DNA of 64,000 nucleotides, taken from positions 886,140-950,139 of the forward strand of contig LNAC01000231.1 of assembly GCA_002007465.1 (NCBI GenBank), in the 5' to 3' direction. The translations under genes were made by a program, and so were the position numbers. The DNA is from Ailurus styani. Its lineage: Eukaryota > Chordata > Mammalia > Carnivora > Ailuridae. Below the pieces are notes generated by a model. That model saw only the letters and a list, made by a program, of their open reading frames with translations. It did not search any database and was not told where the DNA came from. Shown here piece after piece: positions 24,056-34,889 of this stretch; within the stretch, counting starts at the first letter, position 1, and every line of letters begins with the position of its first letter.

Positions 24056-24362
24056 TGTATTCGTGTTCTAGGGCTGCCATATGAAAGTATGACACACAGA
24101 GTGTATTAACAGAAATTCATTATCTCACACTTCTGGAGGCTTTCAGTCCTAAATCAAGGTGTTGGCAGGGTTGGTTCCTCCCGAGGCTGTGGGAGAAGCT
24201 TCTGTTTTAGGTTTCCCTCTCTGGTTTGTAGCTGGCTGTCTTCACGCTCGCATAGGCATTCTCCCTGTATGAGGGTCTGTCTCTAAATTTTCCGTTTTTA
24301 CAAGGACACCAATCTTATTGAATCCGGATCGATCTTCATGACCACCTTAATGGTATTATAGC
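24056..24362 (+). repeat. Ancient LTR-like repeat, 3'-truncated
   Basis: Starts TGTATTCGTGTTCTAGGGCT and carries 'CACTTCTGGAGGCTTTCAGT', 'AAATCAAGGTGTTGGCAGGG' and 'ACAAGGACACCAATCTTATT'. This resembles the 731-1332 element family in its first half. The 3' end is lost. The family name is not verified. Confidence 0.5.
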
Positions 24363-24838
24363 TGCAGGCTGTGGATGGTGCTTATTATGCTTATAAAATT
24401 TACTTCTCTAATCAGTTACTGATGGGCAGAAATTGCAAATTCCTTTACATACTAGGCCTTCAGTGAAGCAGGAATAGTGAGATACTTATGAAGTCATTTG
24501 CTTGGAATGATACGAAGCGATGATTGTTAGCTTTATTTTGATACCTTTGAGATAAAGTACAAAACATTCTGCAGGTTTCTCAAAAAGCTAGCTAACTGAT
24601 CTAATTTTTTTCCCATCTGCAAAGCCACCACTTAAGTCATATAATCTACTTATTTGCTAAAATTAACTCTCTGTGATTGTTCATTTTTATCATTAATGGT
24701 ATCTTGTCCCTTACCACCACCAGATGCTCTGTCAGATAGCAGTAAATAGGGGATAGAGTGTTCTTCAAGAAACATCTTTAATTGATATAGACTAGCTTTG
24801 ATATAAACTCCTACAGTGCACAATTATACAAAGTCATG
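24363..24838. other. LAMA2 intron, no recognised feature
   Basis: Intronic spacer without exon or named repeat. Confidence 0.4.
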
Positions 24839-24839
24839 A

Positions 24840-25015
24840 AGAAATTGGCATTTATTGAACAGCTTCTCAGTACTAAGGGTGTTAGAAGGCTTTGCACAAT
24901 TCTAAGGTTGGAATTCTCATTTTGCAGATAATGAAGGACTCAACTAAACTGTGGGATGTGTCCAAGATCATAAGACTAATAAGGTAGACAGCTGGAATTT
25001 GAATCAGATCTGTGA
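24840..25015 (-). repeat. MIR SINE, minus strand
   Basis: 'GGCATTTATTGAACAGCTTC', 'CTCATTTTGCAGATAATGAA' and 'GCTGGAATTTGAATCAGATC' follow the complement of MIR from its 3' end to the 'CAGGATTCGAACC' region. Confidence 0.7.
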
Positions 25016-25127
25016 AAGGCATAAGGACCAAAACACTAAAAATAACTGACCATGACTTCTCCTTACTTAATTAATCTCCTTCAATTGATTCTCATGAAAA
25101 GGAAGAAAGAAAATAATGTAGGAGTTT

Positions 25128-25290
25128 GCTAGCCAATGATCAAGGTGTCAGCAGGACTGGTCTCTTCCAAGGGCTATGATGGAAGAATCTGTTCCAGTTT
25201 TCTGTCCTTGGTTTATGGATGGCCATCCTCTCTCTCTGTCTTTATGGCATCTTCCTTTTACATGTATCTGTCTCCCATCCTTCCCTACAA
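25128..25290 (+). repeat. Fragment of the LTR-like repeat family seen at 24056
   Basis: 'ATCAAGGTGTCAGCAGGACT' with 'TTTATGGATGGCCATCCTCT' matches the middle of the same repeat family. The three overlapping reading frames at 25136-25431 are chance frames in this relic. Confidence 0.5.
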
Positions 25291-25925
25291 ACTTGCTCTT
25301 TCCACCACCAACAAACAACAATAAACAAAAAAACCCAGTATATAAAGAAGACCCTGGCTAGGAAAGCTTCCAAATGGCCTAACACTGCCACAGAGAACAT
25401 TGGCAGTTTGTCCCACAAGAGCTTGGGCTAGTGTATCAGAACCAGCAATTCGTCAGTTCCCTGTGCTTTTCCACTGAGCTGCATGTAAAACATGCATGAA
25501 GTGCTGTTAACAAAGATGGAGGGGGGAAAAATGTAGTTTTACACTAAGATTTGACTGAAAGTCTTTCAAATTGGTGTTGATTTTGCTTTCTTTGGTTTTG
25601 AAGTGAGTAATGGAGGTTGAAGAAGGAAGGACTTTTACATTCTTATTAGGGCACAGTCTTTTCATAATTTCAATGAAAACTGTATACACGGAGTACTTGA
25701 AATTCTATTTTAAGTCTGCATGTCTTGTTATTATTCAGTAACCACTGTGTTAAGCCCGGGGCTAAAGACTAGCCTGAGGTCTTATGTTAGGCAGCAATCA
25801 GTGGAGAAACATTACTTTATACTCTTAATTTCATATTGTAGGAAATTTCCCTCTGGCGTCATATTCCTTTCACCAGAAGAATTTTCTATATTTCTTCTAG
25901 TAGATATGTTGGTGAAAAAGTAGTT
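25291..25925. other. LAMA2 intron, no recognised feature
   Basis: No supported feature. The frames at 25507-25689 (minus) and 25720-25923 (plus) have no domain. Confidence 0.4.
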
Positions 25926-27080
25926 AAGCCTTTATTTCTCTGAAAAACTCTTTGTTTGCCTTCCTTTTTCCAGAACATTTTGGCCTACTACAGAATTCTT
26001 GATTAACTTTTTTGTATGTTGTTGTTTCTTTTCCCTCTGATACTTTAAAATACCTGTGTACTATATTCTAGTTCACATCATGGCTGACAAGAATCTTCTA
26101 TCTTTCTTATCTTTGTTCTTCTGTACATGTTGTACCTATTTTCTTCTGGCTGCTTTTAAGATTTTCTCTTTGTCTCCCTTTTTTTTTTAATAATTTAATT
26201 TGGATATGCCTTGGCATGATTTTCTCATCATTTTTCAGTCTGTTTTCATTGACTGATTTTCCTCTTGGTTATGGTTGATCTGCCCTGGCTTGTTCACATG
26301 TCTGGTAATTTTTGATTTGATGCCAGACATGCTGAATTTTACATTGTTGGGTGTTGGATTTTATTGTAATTAAGTAATATTGGACTTTGTTCTGGCATGC
26401 AGTTAATTTATTTGGAACAAGTTGATTTCTTTTAAGATTTGCTCTTGAGATTTGTTAGGGTGAATTTAGAGCAGCCTAATCTCCAGGCTAATTTAACCCC
26501 TCTACTAAGACAATACTGAGTACTTTACCTGATATCCTCCCTGTTATGAAGATGGTCCCTTTTAGGTGGTGGGAAAATGAACTGTTACCAGCTCTGTGTT
26601 AGCTTCGGGAATTGTTTCTCTTGCTACTTACTGGTATTTCTTTCACCAAACTTAGGTGTCATTCTCCCATCCAATTCAATACTTAGCCAGACTGGAGGTC
26701 TTGCATTATACCTTTACAGATCTCTCCCTCTGTGTCCCTCTCTCTGTTTATCTGTCTGTCTGTCTCTCTCTCCCTTTTTCTCCCCATATCCCCTTTCTCC
26801 AATAACCTGTCCCACAATTTCTGACCTCCTTAACCTCTAATCTCCACCTTTCAGATGATGTTTGGGTTTTCCCTCCATGCACCTGGAACTGTACCCCTGC
26901 AATAATCTGGGACAGTTGTAAGATTTACTTCATTGGTTTCTCTTTTTTCAGAGATCACAGACCCCATACTATTTGTTGTCTGGTGTCTAAAAATTGTCAT
27001 TTCACTTTTTCTCAAGTTTTCTGTTTAAGGCAGGTGGGTAAATTGAGATTCTACTACTCAGTTATTGTCAGAAGCAAAAA
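25926..27080 (-). repeat. Ancient L1M-type LINE 3' region, minus strand
   Basis: 'GATTTTCTCTTTGTCTCCCT', 'GGATATGCCTTGGCATGATT', 'TTTTTGATTTGATGCCAGAC', 'GCTGAATTTTACATTGTTGG' and 'TGAGTACTTTACCTGATATC' occur in the order I know from the complement of an old mammalian L1M 3' region. It includes a CT-rich low-complexity part at 26720-26800. The frame 26577-26840 is not a gene. Confidence 0.6.
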
Positions 27081-27095
27081 TTCCAATGTATTATT

Positions 27096-27298
27096 ATTTT
27101 TAAGATTTTATTTATTTATTTGACAGAAAGAGAGAGACAGCAAGAGAGGGAACACAAGCATGGGGAGTGGGAGAGGGAGAAGCAGACTTCCCACAGAGTC
27201 CTACATTAGGAGCCCTACACGGGGCTCGATCCCAGGACCCTGGGATCATGACCTGAGCCGAAGGCAGCCACTTAACGACTGAGCCACCCAGGCGCCCC
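27096..27298 (-). mobile_element. CAN-SINE, minus strand
   Basis: Tail TTTTTAAGATTTTATTTATT, GA-rich body, 'CCTGGGATCATGACCTGAGC' and head 'GAGCCACCCAGGCGCCCC'. The flanks CAATGTATTATT on both sides are the target-site duplication. The minus-strand frame 27112-27300 is a SINE translation. Confidence 0.95.
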
Positions 27299-27544
27299 AC
27301 AATGTATTATTTTTGATAAGCGTTTTTAGAATGATTTTTGAAATTATAGTCTTTGCTTCAGTAAGAATTTATTTTTACGTATAATGTGAGTTAGTGATGC
27401 AGAGATTTTTTTCTTCTGTCTTTAGATAACCACTGTATGAATAGCATTTATTATATGCCCTATTGTACCATTACCATCTGCAAAGTCTTTTTTGTCAAAA
27501 ATCAAGTGTCCGTGGGATAATTCTGGGCTGTTTTTTCAGTTCCT

Positions 27545-27731
27545 TTTTTTTTTTTTTAGATTTATTTATTTGGGGGGGGGACAAAAAGCAGGAGGAAGGT
27601 GCAAAGGGAGAAGGTGAGAGAGAGAATCCTCAAGCATTCTTGCTAGGTGGAGCCCCACACAGGGACTGATCCCATAATCCTGAGATCATGATCCAACTGA
27701 CGCTTAACTGACTGAGTCACCTAGGTGCCCC
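27545..27731 (-). mobile_element. Diverged CAN-SINE, minus strand
   Basis: A run of T, 'AGATTTATTTATTTGGGGGG', then 'CCTGAGATCATGATCCAACT' and head 'GAGTCACCTAGGTGCCCC'. The flanks TTTCAGTTCCTTTTT and TCTCAGTTCCATTTTT look like the target-site duplication. Confidence 0.85.
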
Positions 27732-27805
27732 TCTCAGTTCCATTTTTATCTATTTTACATTTTTATCTTTTTTCACACCAATAGCCTTGTGTCTTAATTA
27801 TTATT

Positions 27806-28007
27806 ATTATTTTTTTAAGGATTTTATTTATTTATTTGACAGAGAGAAACACAGCGAGAGAGGGACACATAAGCAGGGGGAGTGGCAGAGGGAGAAGCAG
27901 GCCTCCAGCAGAGCAGGAAACCTGATGTGGGGCTCGAACCCAGGACTCTGGGATCATGACCTGAGCAGAAGGCAGACGGTTAACGACGGAGCCACCCAGG
28001 CACCCCC
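27806..28007 (-). mobile_element. CAN-SINE, minus strand
   Basis: 'AAGGATTTTATTTATTTATT' tail, 'GGGATCATGACCTGAGCAGA' and head 'GAGCCACCCAGGCACCCC'. Target-site duplication TGTGTCTTAATTATTAT on both sides (27789-27805 and from 28008). Confidence 0.95.
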
Positions 28008-28593
28008 TGTGTCTTAATTATTATATCTTTTTAGAATAAGTCCTAAGTCTTTATATCAGGAAAGTTTTGATTAAAAACCCATCTCCAGTTTTTGTTTTAG
28101 AATTTCCCTGGATTATTCTTGGTCCTTTGGTTTTCCATATAAATTTAATCATTTGTATTCTTAATATTTTTTGCTATTATAGAGGACTGACTGTAAGAGT
28201 ATTTTAGACTGATTTTTGCTGATGTAAAGAAATATGAGTAACTTTCATAAATTAATTTTGTATACAGTTTCCCTTTTGATGCACTTATTAATATTTTATC
28301 TTTTGAGTTCACAAAACAGATAATCCTATCATCTTCAAATGGTGGTTTTATTTCTTCCCTTCTAATCTCTATATCTTTTATTTCCTATCTTGCTGCACCA
28401 TCTAGTTCTTCTAGTACAATGTTAAATAAAAGTGATCGTAGTGAAAATTGTCTCATGTTTGTGATCTTAAAGAAGTCTTCCAACATTTTATATTAAATAT
28501 TTGCTATTTCTTTTTTGTGTAGGTACTCTTCATCAGTTAAAGAAGTGCCTTTCCAATCTTAGTTTGCAATTTTTTTTAAAAACCTCAAGAATC

Positions 28594-28807
28594 AGGTGCC
28601 TGGGTGGTTCAGTGGATTAAAGCCTCTGCCTTCAGCTCAGGTCATGATCTCAGAGTCCTGGGATCGAGGCCCACATGGGGCTCCCTGCTCAGTGGGGAGC
28701 CTGCTTCNCTCTGCCTGCCTCTCTGCCTACTTGTGATCTCTCTCTCTCTGTCAAATAAATAAATAAAATCTTTTAAAAAAAACCTACTTTAAAACAAAAA
28801 ACAAAAA
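28594..28807 (+). mobile_element. CAN-SINE, plus strand, with an internal assembly gap
   Basis: Head AGGTGCCTGGGTGGTTCAGT, 'CAGCTCAGGTCATGATCTCA' core, body 'TCTGCCTACTTGTGATCTCT' and a long A-rich tail. Target-site duplication CCTCAAGAATCA precedes it and recurs at 28809-28820. The unknown base at 28708 sits in the CT-rich part. Confidence 0.95.
28708..28708. other. Single unknown base at an assembly join (2 of 4)
   Basis: Position 28708 is 'n' in 'CCTGCTTCnCTCTGCC'. Sister SINEs in this window have about 10 more pyrimidines here, so the join has probably collapsed part of the CT tract. Confidence 0.85.
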
Positions 28808-28986
28808 ATCCTCAAGAATCATTATTTAATTTTGCCTATTTCTTTTTCTGCATTTACTGAGATCAGTCATTTTATTTTTCTCTCTCTTTACTTAGTCAAT
28901 ATGGCCAATTACTTAAACTGATTTTCTGATATTAAACAAACCTGAACTCTTATGACAAAAGCAATCTGGTCAATTTTGTTTTACTT

Positions 28987-29194
28987 TTTTTTTTTTTTTT
29001 TAAGATTTTATTTATTTATTTCACAGCGGGAGAGAGATCACAAGGAGGCAGAGAGGCAGGCAGAGAGAGAGAGAGAGGGGGAAGCAGGCTCCCCGCCAAG
29101 CAGAGAGCCCGATGCGGGCCTCGATCCCAGGACCCTGAGATCATGACCTGGGCCGAAAGCAGAGGCTTTAACCCACTGAGCCACCCAGGCGCCC
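28987..29194 (-). mobile_element. CAN-SINE, minus strand
   Basis: Run of T, 'TAAGATTTTATTTATTTATT', 'GATCACAAGGAGGCAGAGAG' body, 'GATCATGACCTGGGCCGAAA' and head 'GAGCCACCCAGGCGCCC'. It forms a tail-to-tail inverted pair with the plus-strand SINE ending at 28807. Confidence 0.95.
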
Positions 29195-29870
29195 TTACTA
29201 TTTTTATACATTGCAAATTCAGACTGGTTATGCTTTGTTTAGGATCTATTTGCATGAGTGACATTGGACAGGGATTTCCTTTTCATACCTCTCTTGAACG
29301 TTTTATATCAAGCATATCGAGTCACATAAAATTACTCAGGGAGTAATCCCCATCATTCTGTTCTCTAGAAAAGTTGTATAAGATTCATTCTTTTTTTAAG
29401 GTTTGAACAGTAATTGAAATCACCCAAAAACAAAATAGACCTATGGTCTCTTATTGGGAAGATTTCCTTGACTACTGATTCACTTGTTTTAATGTTCATA
29501 TGCCTTCTAGGTTTTTTTCCCCTTAAACCAGGTTTATTAGATTTTAGTTTTCTAGAAATATGTTTATTTTTATAAGTAACTAAATTTATTATGTGTAAAG
29601 ATTTTATGATTTTCCAGTTTTTTATTTTCTGAAGTAATTTTAGTTATATCCATATTTACATTTCTAAAATAATTTATGTGTATCTTTACTCACTTTTTTT
29701 CCTATTAATTGCACTAGAGCTTTGTAATTCTTTTAAAAACAAGTTTTTGGGTTTGTGGCTCTCTACTGATATCTGTTTTCTATTTCATTAATTTGCATTT
29801 ATAAAAATTCATATCTTTATTGTTTCCTTTCTTATACTTCCCTTTGGATAAACTGCTCAAGCATTTCTAT

Positions 29871-32800
29871 TCCAAAGTTAATGCCTTACAAGTACTCATA
29901 AATATAATGGAACGAAAAAAAAATAACTAGTAGAACAGGGCTAGACACATCTGGATTCCAATCTTGACTGTCATACTAGTTGGGATATCTTGGCTTATCA
30001 GCTGATAACCTTGGTCATGTATCTTAAGATAGGTGAAAACAGAAATTTGCAAGTTGAATATTTTAGTTGACATGTGTTGTGCAGAATCTGTATAACCATT
30101 ACCTCCCTTAACCTGACCAGTAAACTCCTACCAATGTAGCCCTAGATTACTTTTGTTGGCAACCATATCCCAAAGTTAACTGAGACTGATATTACTATTA
30201 AGTAAACGCCTTAATTTTTCCCAGAAAATTGCTGTTAAACTGAATGCTCCCCTATCTGGCACATATTCAGTTGCTCAATTGTAAAAACTGATATTTGTCC
30301 CCGTTGCACTTCATTATAAGGTGCTGCAAAAAAAAATGATCCATATGAATATTTAAATGGTCTTTTCTGTAATAATTTGCAATGTTAGAATTAGTGCTAT
30401 ATCCACTTAATCAGAAAAAATATCAAGATATTGTTATGATAATGTTAGATAAGTTTGAGAGATATGTATTTGACCTTGAGTCTTTGTGGGTGGGATAATT
30501 TTGCACAGTAGACTTTACCATAGTTATGGGCTACAAGTGAGTTCTTGGTTCTTTTTTTTCCAAATAAGTATATTTCTTCAGGTACTCCTTCATTTGGTTA
30601 GTTCTAGGCAGCAAATTTTTTTCATGGTACTCCATTACCAAATCATTCTTAACGAGATCTGATTTATGAAATAAAAATTCAATCACAGTTGATTGGTCCT
30701 ATTTACCTTTTTAGCTATGCCATTCTCCACCTACACAATACCTTCTTAATTAATCCATTTAATCCAAGCCTTGAATTAGAGGAAGTTAAGGATGGAAGAT
30801 CGGGTTTGACTTTTACTTCTGAATAATTATAAGTCACAAATACACATTCTGAGGTTGAGAGGAGAGGGGGTCATGCTTATCAGTTTCTAATTTTTTTCAT
30901 CATGCTTGAAATCAATTCTCAACCCTGACATAAATCCTAAGAGTCATTTCTGAACAAACTAATCAAAACTACTTCCGTTGTTGTCGTTAAACATGGAGCA
31001 TTAATCACAAAGTATTTGTTGAGCTCCTTTTATGAGCCAAGAACAACCCTGTCCTGTGACTCTCAAACATCAATCTCCTTCAAATCCACAGCTTCGATTG
31101 AGATCTGAGAGACAGAACTGAAAGTCAAGCAAGCACAACAGATAAGTACCAGAGATTACTTTTAGAAGCCAGATGCTATTTTGTCAGCAGACTCATAATG
31201 TGCATCTTAAGCTAGGCTATAGGTACTCTTTGCAACGACATGAAACCATTTACAAGCTTCCCTAAGCTGGAAACAGAAAAAGGGAACGTAATGCTGTAGA
31301 AAATAAGCATTGTTCTGTAAAGAACAAATCACACAAGATTAATTTAATAATGCTCTGAGACAGGATTGCAAACCCTAATGGTAATGAGGGAGCAGGAGAC
31401 AGGCCAAGCCAGATTCTCAGGGAACTTTACAGATGTGGAGAGAATTGTTTTTGGAAGCTGCAGTAACTATTTCGGACCACTAGGGTAACCTCAAGTAAAT
31501 GACTATTTCGATGTTCCAATAGCATTTAGTTTACTAAAGCAGTAAATTATTCCAACTCTGAAATACCCAAACTGATTCTGAATAGCTTCTGTACCTCTAG
31601 CTCGTTCCATTCCTGCCTAGTCCCCAGCTTAAACCAATGCCCTACAACCAAGCATTAATACTTGCCAAGCATTTTGAAAATGAAATGCTGCCTAGTACAA
31701 CCCTGTGAATCCCAGACTCTCCTGAGTGAGGGGTAAGGGGGAATTAACACTGGATTGTGCCAATTGTGCTCAATAATCACCCATGTGTGAGAAAAAAATA
31801 TTTTCAAGATTGCAATTGAGGAATTAATTCATAACTGAGGTCATGGAAATATTTAGATGGGCAGCATAGAAATGTGCTACGTTTTCCCAGGCCTCATGGA
31901 CTATCCCTCCACACACATTCAGTTATGTGTGCCTCATGATTCCAGAAAGAGTCTGCAGACAATAAAAATGCTTCTTAGGATAAGAAATCTTCCTTCATTA
32001 AATTGGCGAGTGTGCTTGAGTTTTATCACAATCGGGTGGACCTCTATGTCAGCATAAGTGTATCCATGTGAGAGAAGTTTCATTATTTGGAGTCAGGTTC
32101 CTTAAAAAAGGAAGGATGCCATGTGGCATCTTCATTATACTAGAATATGCACAGCACATCTCCCTTCTGCTATAAGGAGCCTTATAACCAAGTGATTTGG
32201 AAAATGTTTGAAAATTGGTTATACAAATATTTAGCAAAGCTAATAGCATCCCATAAATATTTTTTGACTTAGGAATTAACACTAAGAAAGCAGAGGAGGA
32301 ATGATATACCCACAGCCTCCTGGTCATGGATGTAAATGAAATTCAGTATCGAAGCAGATGCACCAGTTTCTTGATATACTATTTCTGTCAGATTCTGGCA
32401 ATGGCTCTGATTTGAACAGCAATTACTGGTAAAGAATTTAGCCTCAACTATTTAGGAAAGTGGCTTTATTGAATTTACAAACAAGGCCCTACAATTTTCC
32501 ATTTCCTTAGCAAGATATTAAATCAACCAAGCTAAGCATGTCATCATGACTATAATTTACGTGATGTGACATGGCAGTTAAGATGTACTGTGGTAATTTG
32601 TGAGAGCTTGCAGTATTATTGTAGTATCAAAAATTTATATGGTTCAGTTATTAAGGCAAATTGTTTCATTCATACTGAGATATCTGACAGTAAACCACCA
32701 AGGGCTTCCACATTACATGAAAAAATGTCTTCCATATTCAAACAATTTGCACACCCTGTTACCATTATTTTGTTCACTGAGTGGAAATTGAAGCACAGGC

Positions 32801-34715
32801 AAGCATAGCTTTTTGATGTGGAAATGATCTGTGGGGGAATATGAAGTGCTTCATTGTGGGTGGTTCTAAGAAATAGTTCAGCCAGGATAAAGGAAGTTAT
32901 CTTTGGGCACCAACAACTAGGAACAGGATGTCCAAATTCTTTGCTCTGGTGCTATTTAATATCCCATTTGCTTGCTTTCCTTATGTCAGTTTGATTTTCA
33001 GCCAACAGAAAGAAAAAGCATATGACCAAAGAAAAAATATGGAAAATGCCATAAAGAATATTCTATTATAAGCTGTCCTTAGATAAATTTCACCACTGTA
33101 AGAAAAATAAGGCCTATGAAACATATCCAATTTTGACCCAAGGCTCTTCTCTGAACTCCTCAGAACAGGGGCGAAAAAATTGACATTTTATATATTTATC
33201 TTTTTTTTCTTTTTCTTGCAATTTTAAGCTATAGACATTCAAGTCTTCTGTGCTATTTTATTCTTGTTGGAAATACAGGAGGTTCCAAAATAGAACAGGA
33301 TAGATTGACTTCTTGTTGTAAAGGCCTTGTAAATACAAGTTTAATTGGATTTTTATTACAGCTGTAGAATTTTATGCCATATACACTGTCTCTTTTAAAG
33401 TAGGTATTCATTGAAAAGTGTGTTTTATTCATTAACACATTTTTCATAATAGCATTTAGAAGTATGCTAAAAATAAGAAACTGGCCACTAGTTAAATTTC
33501 TTTTTCTTAATTGGCTAAAAGCACCAGTTCCCATTCACTGAATAAGATGTGAACTACTAAGTTTTTCTTCCTCAATACTCCTACTCCGTGCAAGAGAACC
33601 ACTAACAATAAAGATATTTCGTTTGTTTAATCAGTGAAGATTTCTTCAAAAGCCATGCTATGTTCTTATAGGTGAAAACTCAGAGGCTTACAAAGCATCA
33701 ATTTGCTAAAGGATTTTTCTGTCGCCGTTAGAATTTCTGGTGTGATTAGGTAATTTAACTATCAGCTGATAAAGGTACTAACTTTTTCAGAACAAGCAGA
33801 CCATTTAGAATTACTATACCAAATTTTATTTCCAACTAACTCTTAGGCAAAATAAAATAAAACAGAATGATAAAAGCCAAGGCCCCTATCTAAATAGACA
33901 GAGTTCATCTAGATAGAGTTCATCCACAAAAGAAAAAAAACAAAAAACAAAAAACAAAACAAAACAAAAAAAACCACCTGCATTTCTGAGGCTGCTATAT
34001 TTGTTTATCTGTGTCTGTTTTTCTATATGTATGAGTGGGCTTTAAAAACAAACGTGGTTTCAATCTGGCACTTTTTTAGGGTAGTTTTCTTTTTGAGCTC
34101 CAGGAAATATGTTGTTTGCATAAGCATCATGGCAAGCATTAAGTTAGTTATCTAATAAATTTCATTCCCAATTAACATTCATACAAGGTAGAAAAATTAG
34201 CTGTCTTGAATATCAGCTTTGAAATACAATAGAAACAGATGAGGAAAACTTCAGTAAGTATCCTACCACAGACAACTCTAAAAAAAACAGCTATTTCAAT
34301 AAACACAACACAGCTTCTTCCAATATTTATCATTTGTTTCACAAAAATATCTTTGAGGTTTTGCAAAAATATCCTAGAGTCTTCCTCAGTGTATTCAATT
34401 ATTCAAAAAGCATAAAAATGACTTAGAAACTACCTCCCCCACCCCCCCAAAAAGTTAGCACAGAACTTTACATAGTTGGTGTATTGTAAAGTTGTATATT
34501 AGGGATGCTATAGACCATTCACTTTTGGTATACATACTTACCCCAGCGGGCCTGGGGGAAACATCCAACTTAAACTTAAACCAGTTGCTTCTGGCTGCCC
34601 AATGCACCATGAGTTTGTTTCGACCTTTCTTTAAAAGAATACTGAATAAAACCCATTCTCTCTGTATTGATCTGCTAAAGCAAAGTACCAGGATGCCGGC
34701 GCTGTGCGGACTTAC
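29871..34715. other. Repeat-poor intron adjacent to the L4a exon
   Basis: About 4.8 kb with no SINE and no LINE or LTR that I can recognise, in contrast with the dense insertions at 25.9-29.9 kb. Small features are an A-rich CAAAAAACAAAAAAC tract near 33930-33980 and a short tandem repeat around AGTTCATCTAGATAGAGTTC (33902-33923). Several short reading frames occur on both strands without domains. No exon is supported. Confidence 0.5.
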
Positions 34716-34889
34716 TTTGTTTCCCAGGTACGGAGCAGGTGCACTCCAGTAGTGGCCGTGCGGCAAGGCGCGGTGGGCTTCCTCACGGCGCACGCTGATC
34801 TGCCGCGGCGGGTCTAAGTCATCCTGCTGCAGAGCCACCCGAACGTGGCCAGAGATGTCCGTCAGGTACCAGCCGCGCATGTCTTGTAT
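34716..34889 (-). CDS. LAMA2: LAMA2 coding exon: start of the first laminin IV-A domain
   Basis: This 174-nt phase-0 exon encodes 58 residues beginning IQDMRGWYLTD and ending YWSAPAPYLGNK. The ending is a characteristic laminin IV-A (L4a) motif. L4a is a globular module in the short arm of the laminin alpha-2 chain of laminin-211/221, in the basement membrane of muscle and peripheral nerve. The acceptor reads TTTTCTTGAAG|ATACAA and the donor AACAAA|GTAAGT, both in register. The previous exon (37155-37015) joins directly and the next exon lies beyond the window. The exon is unusual in composition: by my count 110 of 174 bases are G or C, with 16 CpG dinucleotides, inside AT-rich intron. The middle (QISVRREEAHRALPHGH) differs from the human chain as I recall it. 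The gene identity is firm; the cause of the divergence is open. Confidence 0.95.

Larger units (their letters stand above)
27470..29870 (-). mobile_element. Old LINE-1 ORF2 remnant, minus strand, hit by four SINEs
   Basis: Complement of L1 ORF2: 'TTGTCAAAAATCAAGTGTCC', 'GATTATTCTTGGTCCTTTGG', 'TTCTTCTAGTACAATGTTAA', 'TTTTTCTGCATTTACTGAGA', 'GATATTAAACAAACCTGAAC' and 'TCTACTGATATCTGTTTTCT'. SINEs at 27545, 27806, 28594 and 28987 split it. It is sense relative to LAMA2. No intact coding remains. Confidence 0.75.

Noticed and set aside
28594..29194. Regular short direct repeats with spacers suggesting an array
   Set aside because: These are repeated SINE words (AAATAAATAAA, CTCTCTCTG). There are no unique spacers of constant length, so it is not CRISPR-like, and the genome is mammalian.
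34455..34715. Extension of the L4a exon frame beyond GTAAGT
   Set aside because: The frame stays open by chance past the donor. The protein match stops exactly at YLGNK before GTAAGT.
34492..34752. Plus-strand 86-codon frame over the L4a exon
   Set aside because: It is a shadow of the LAMA2 exon, which has correct splice signals and homology on the minus strand.
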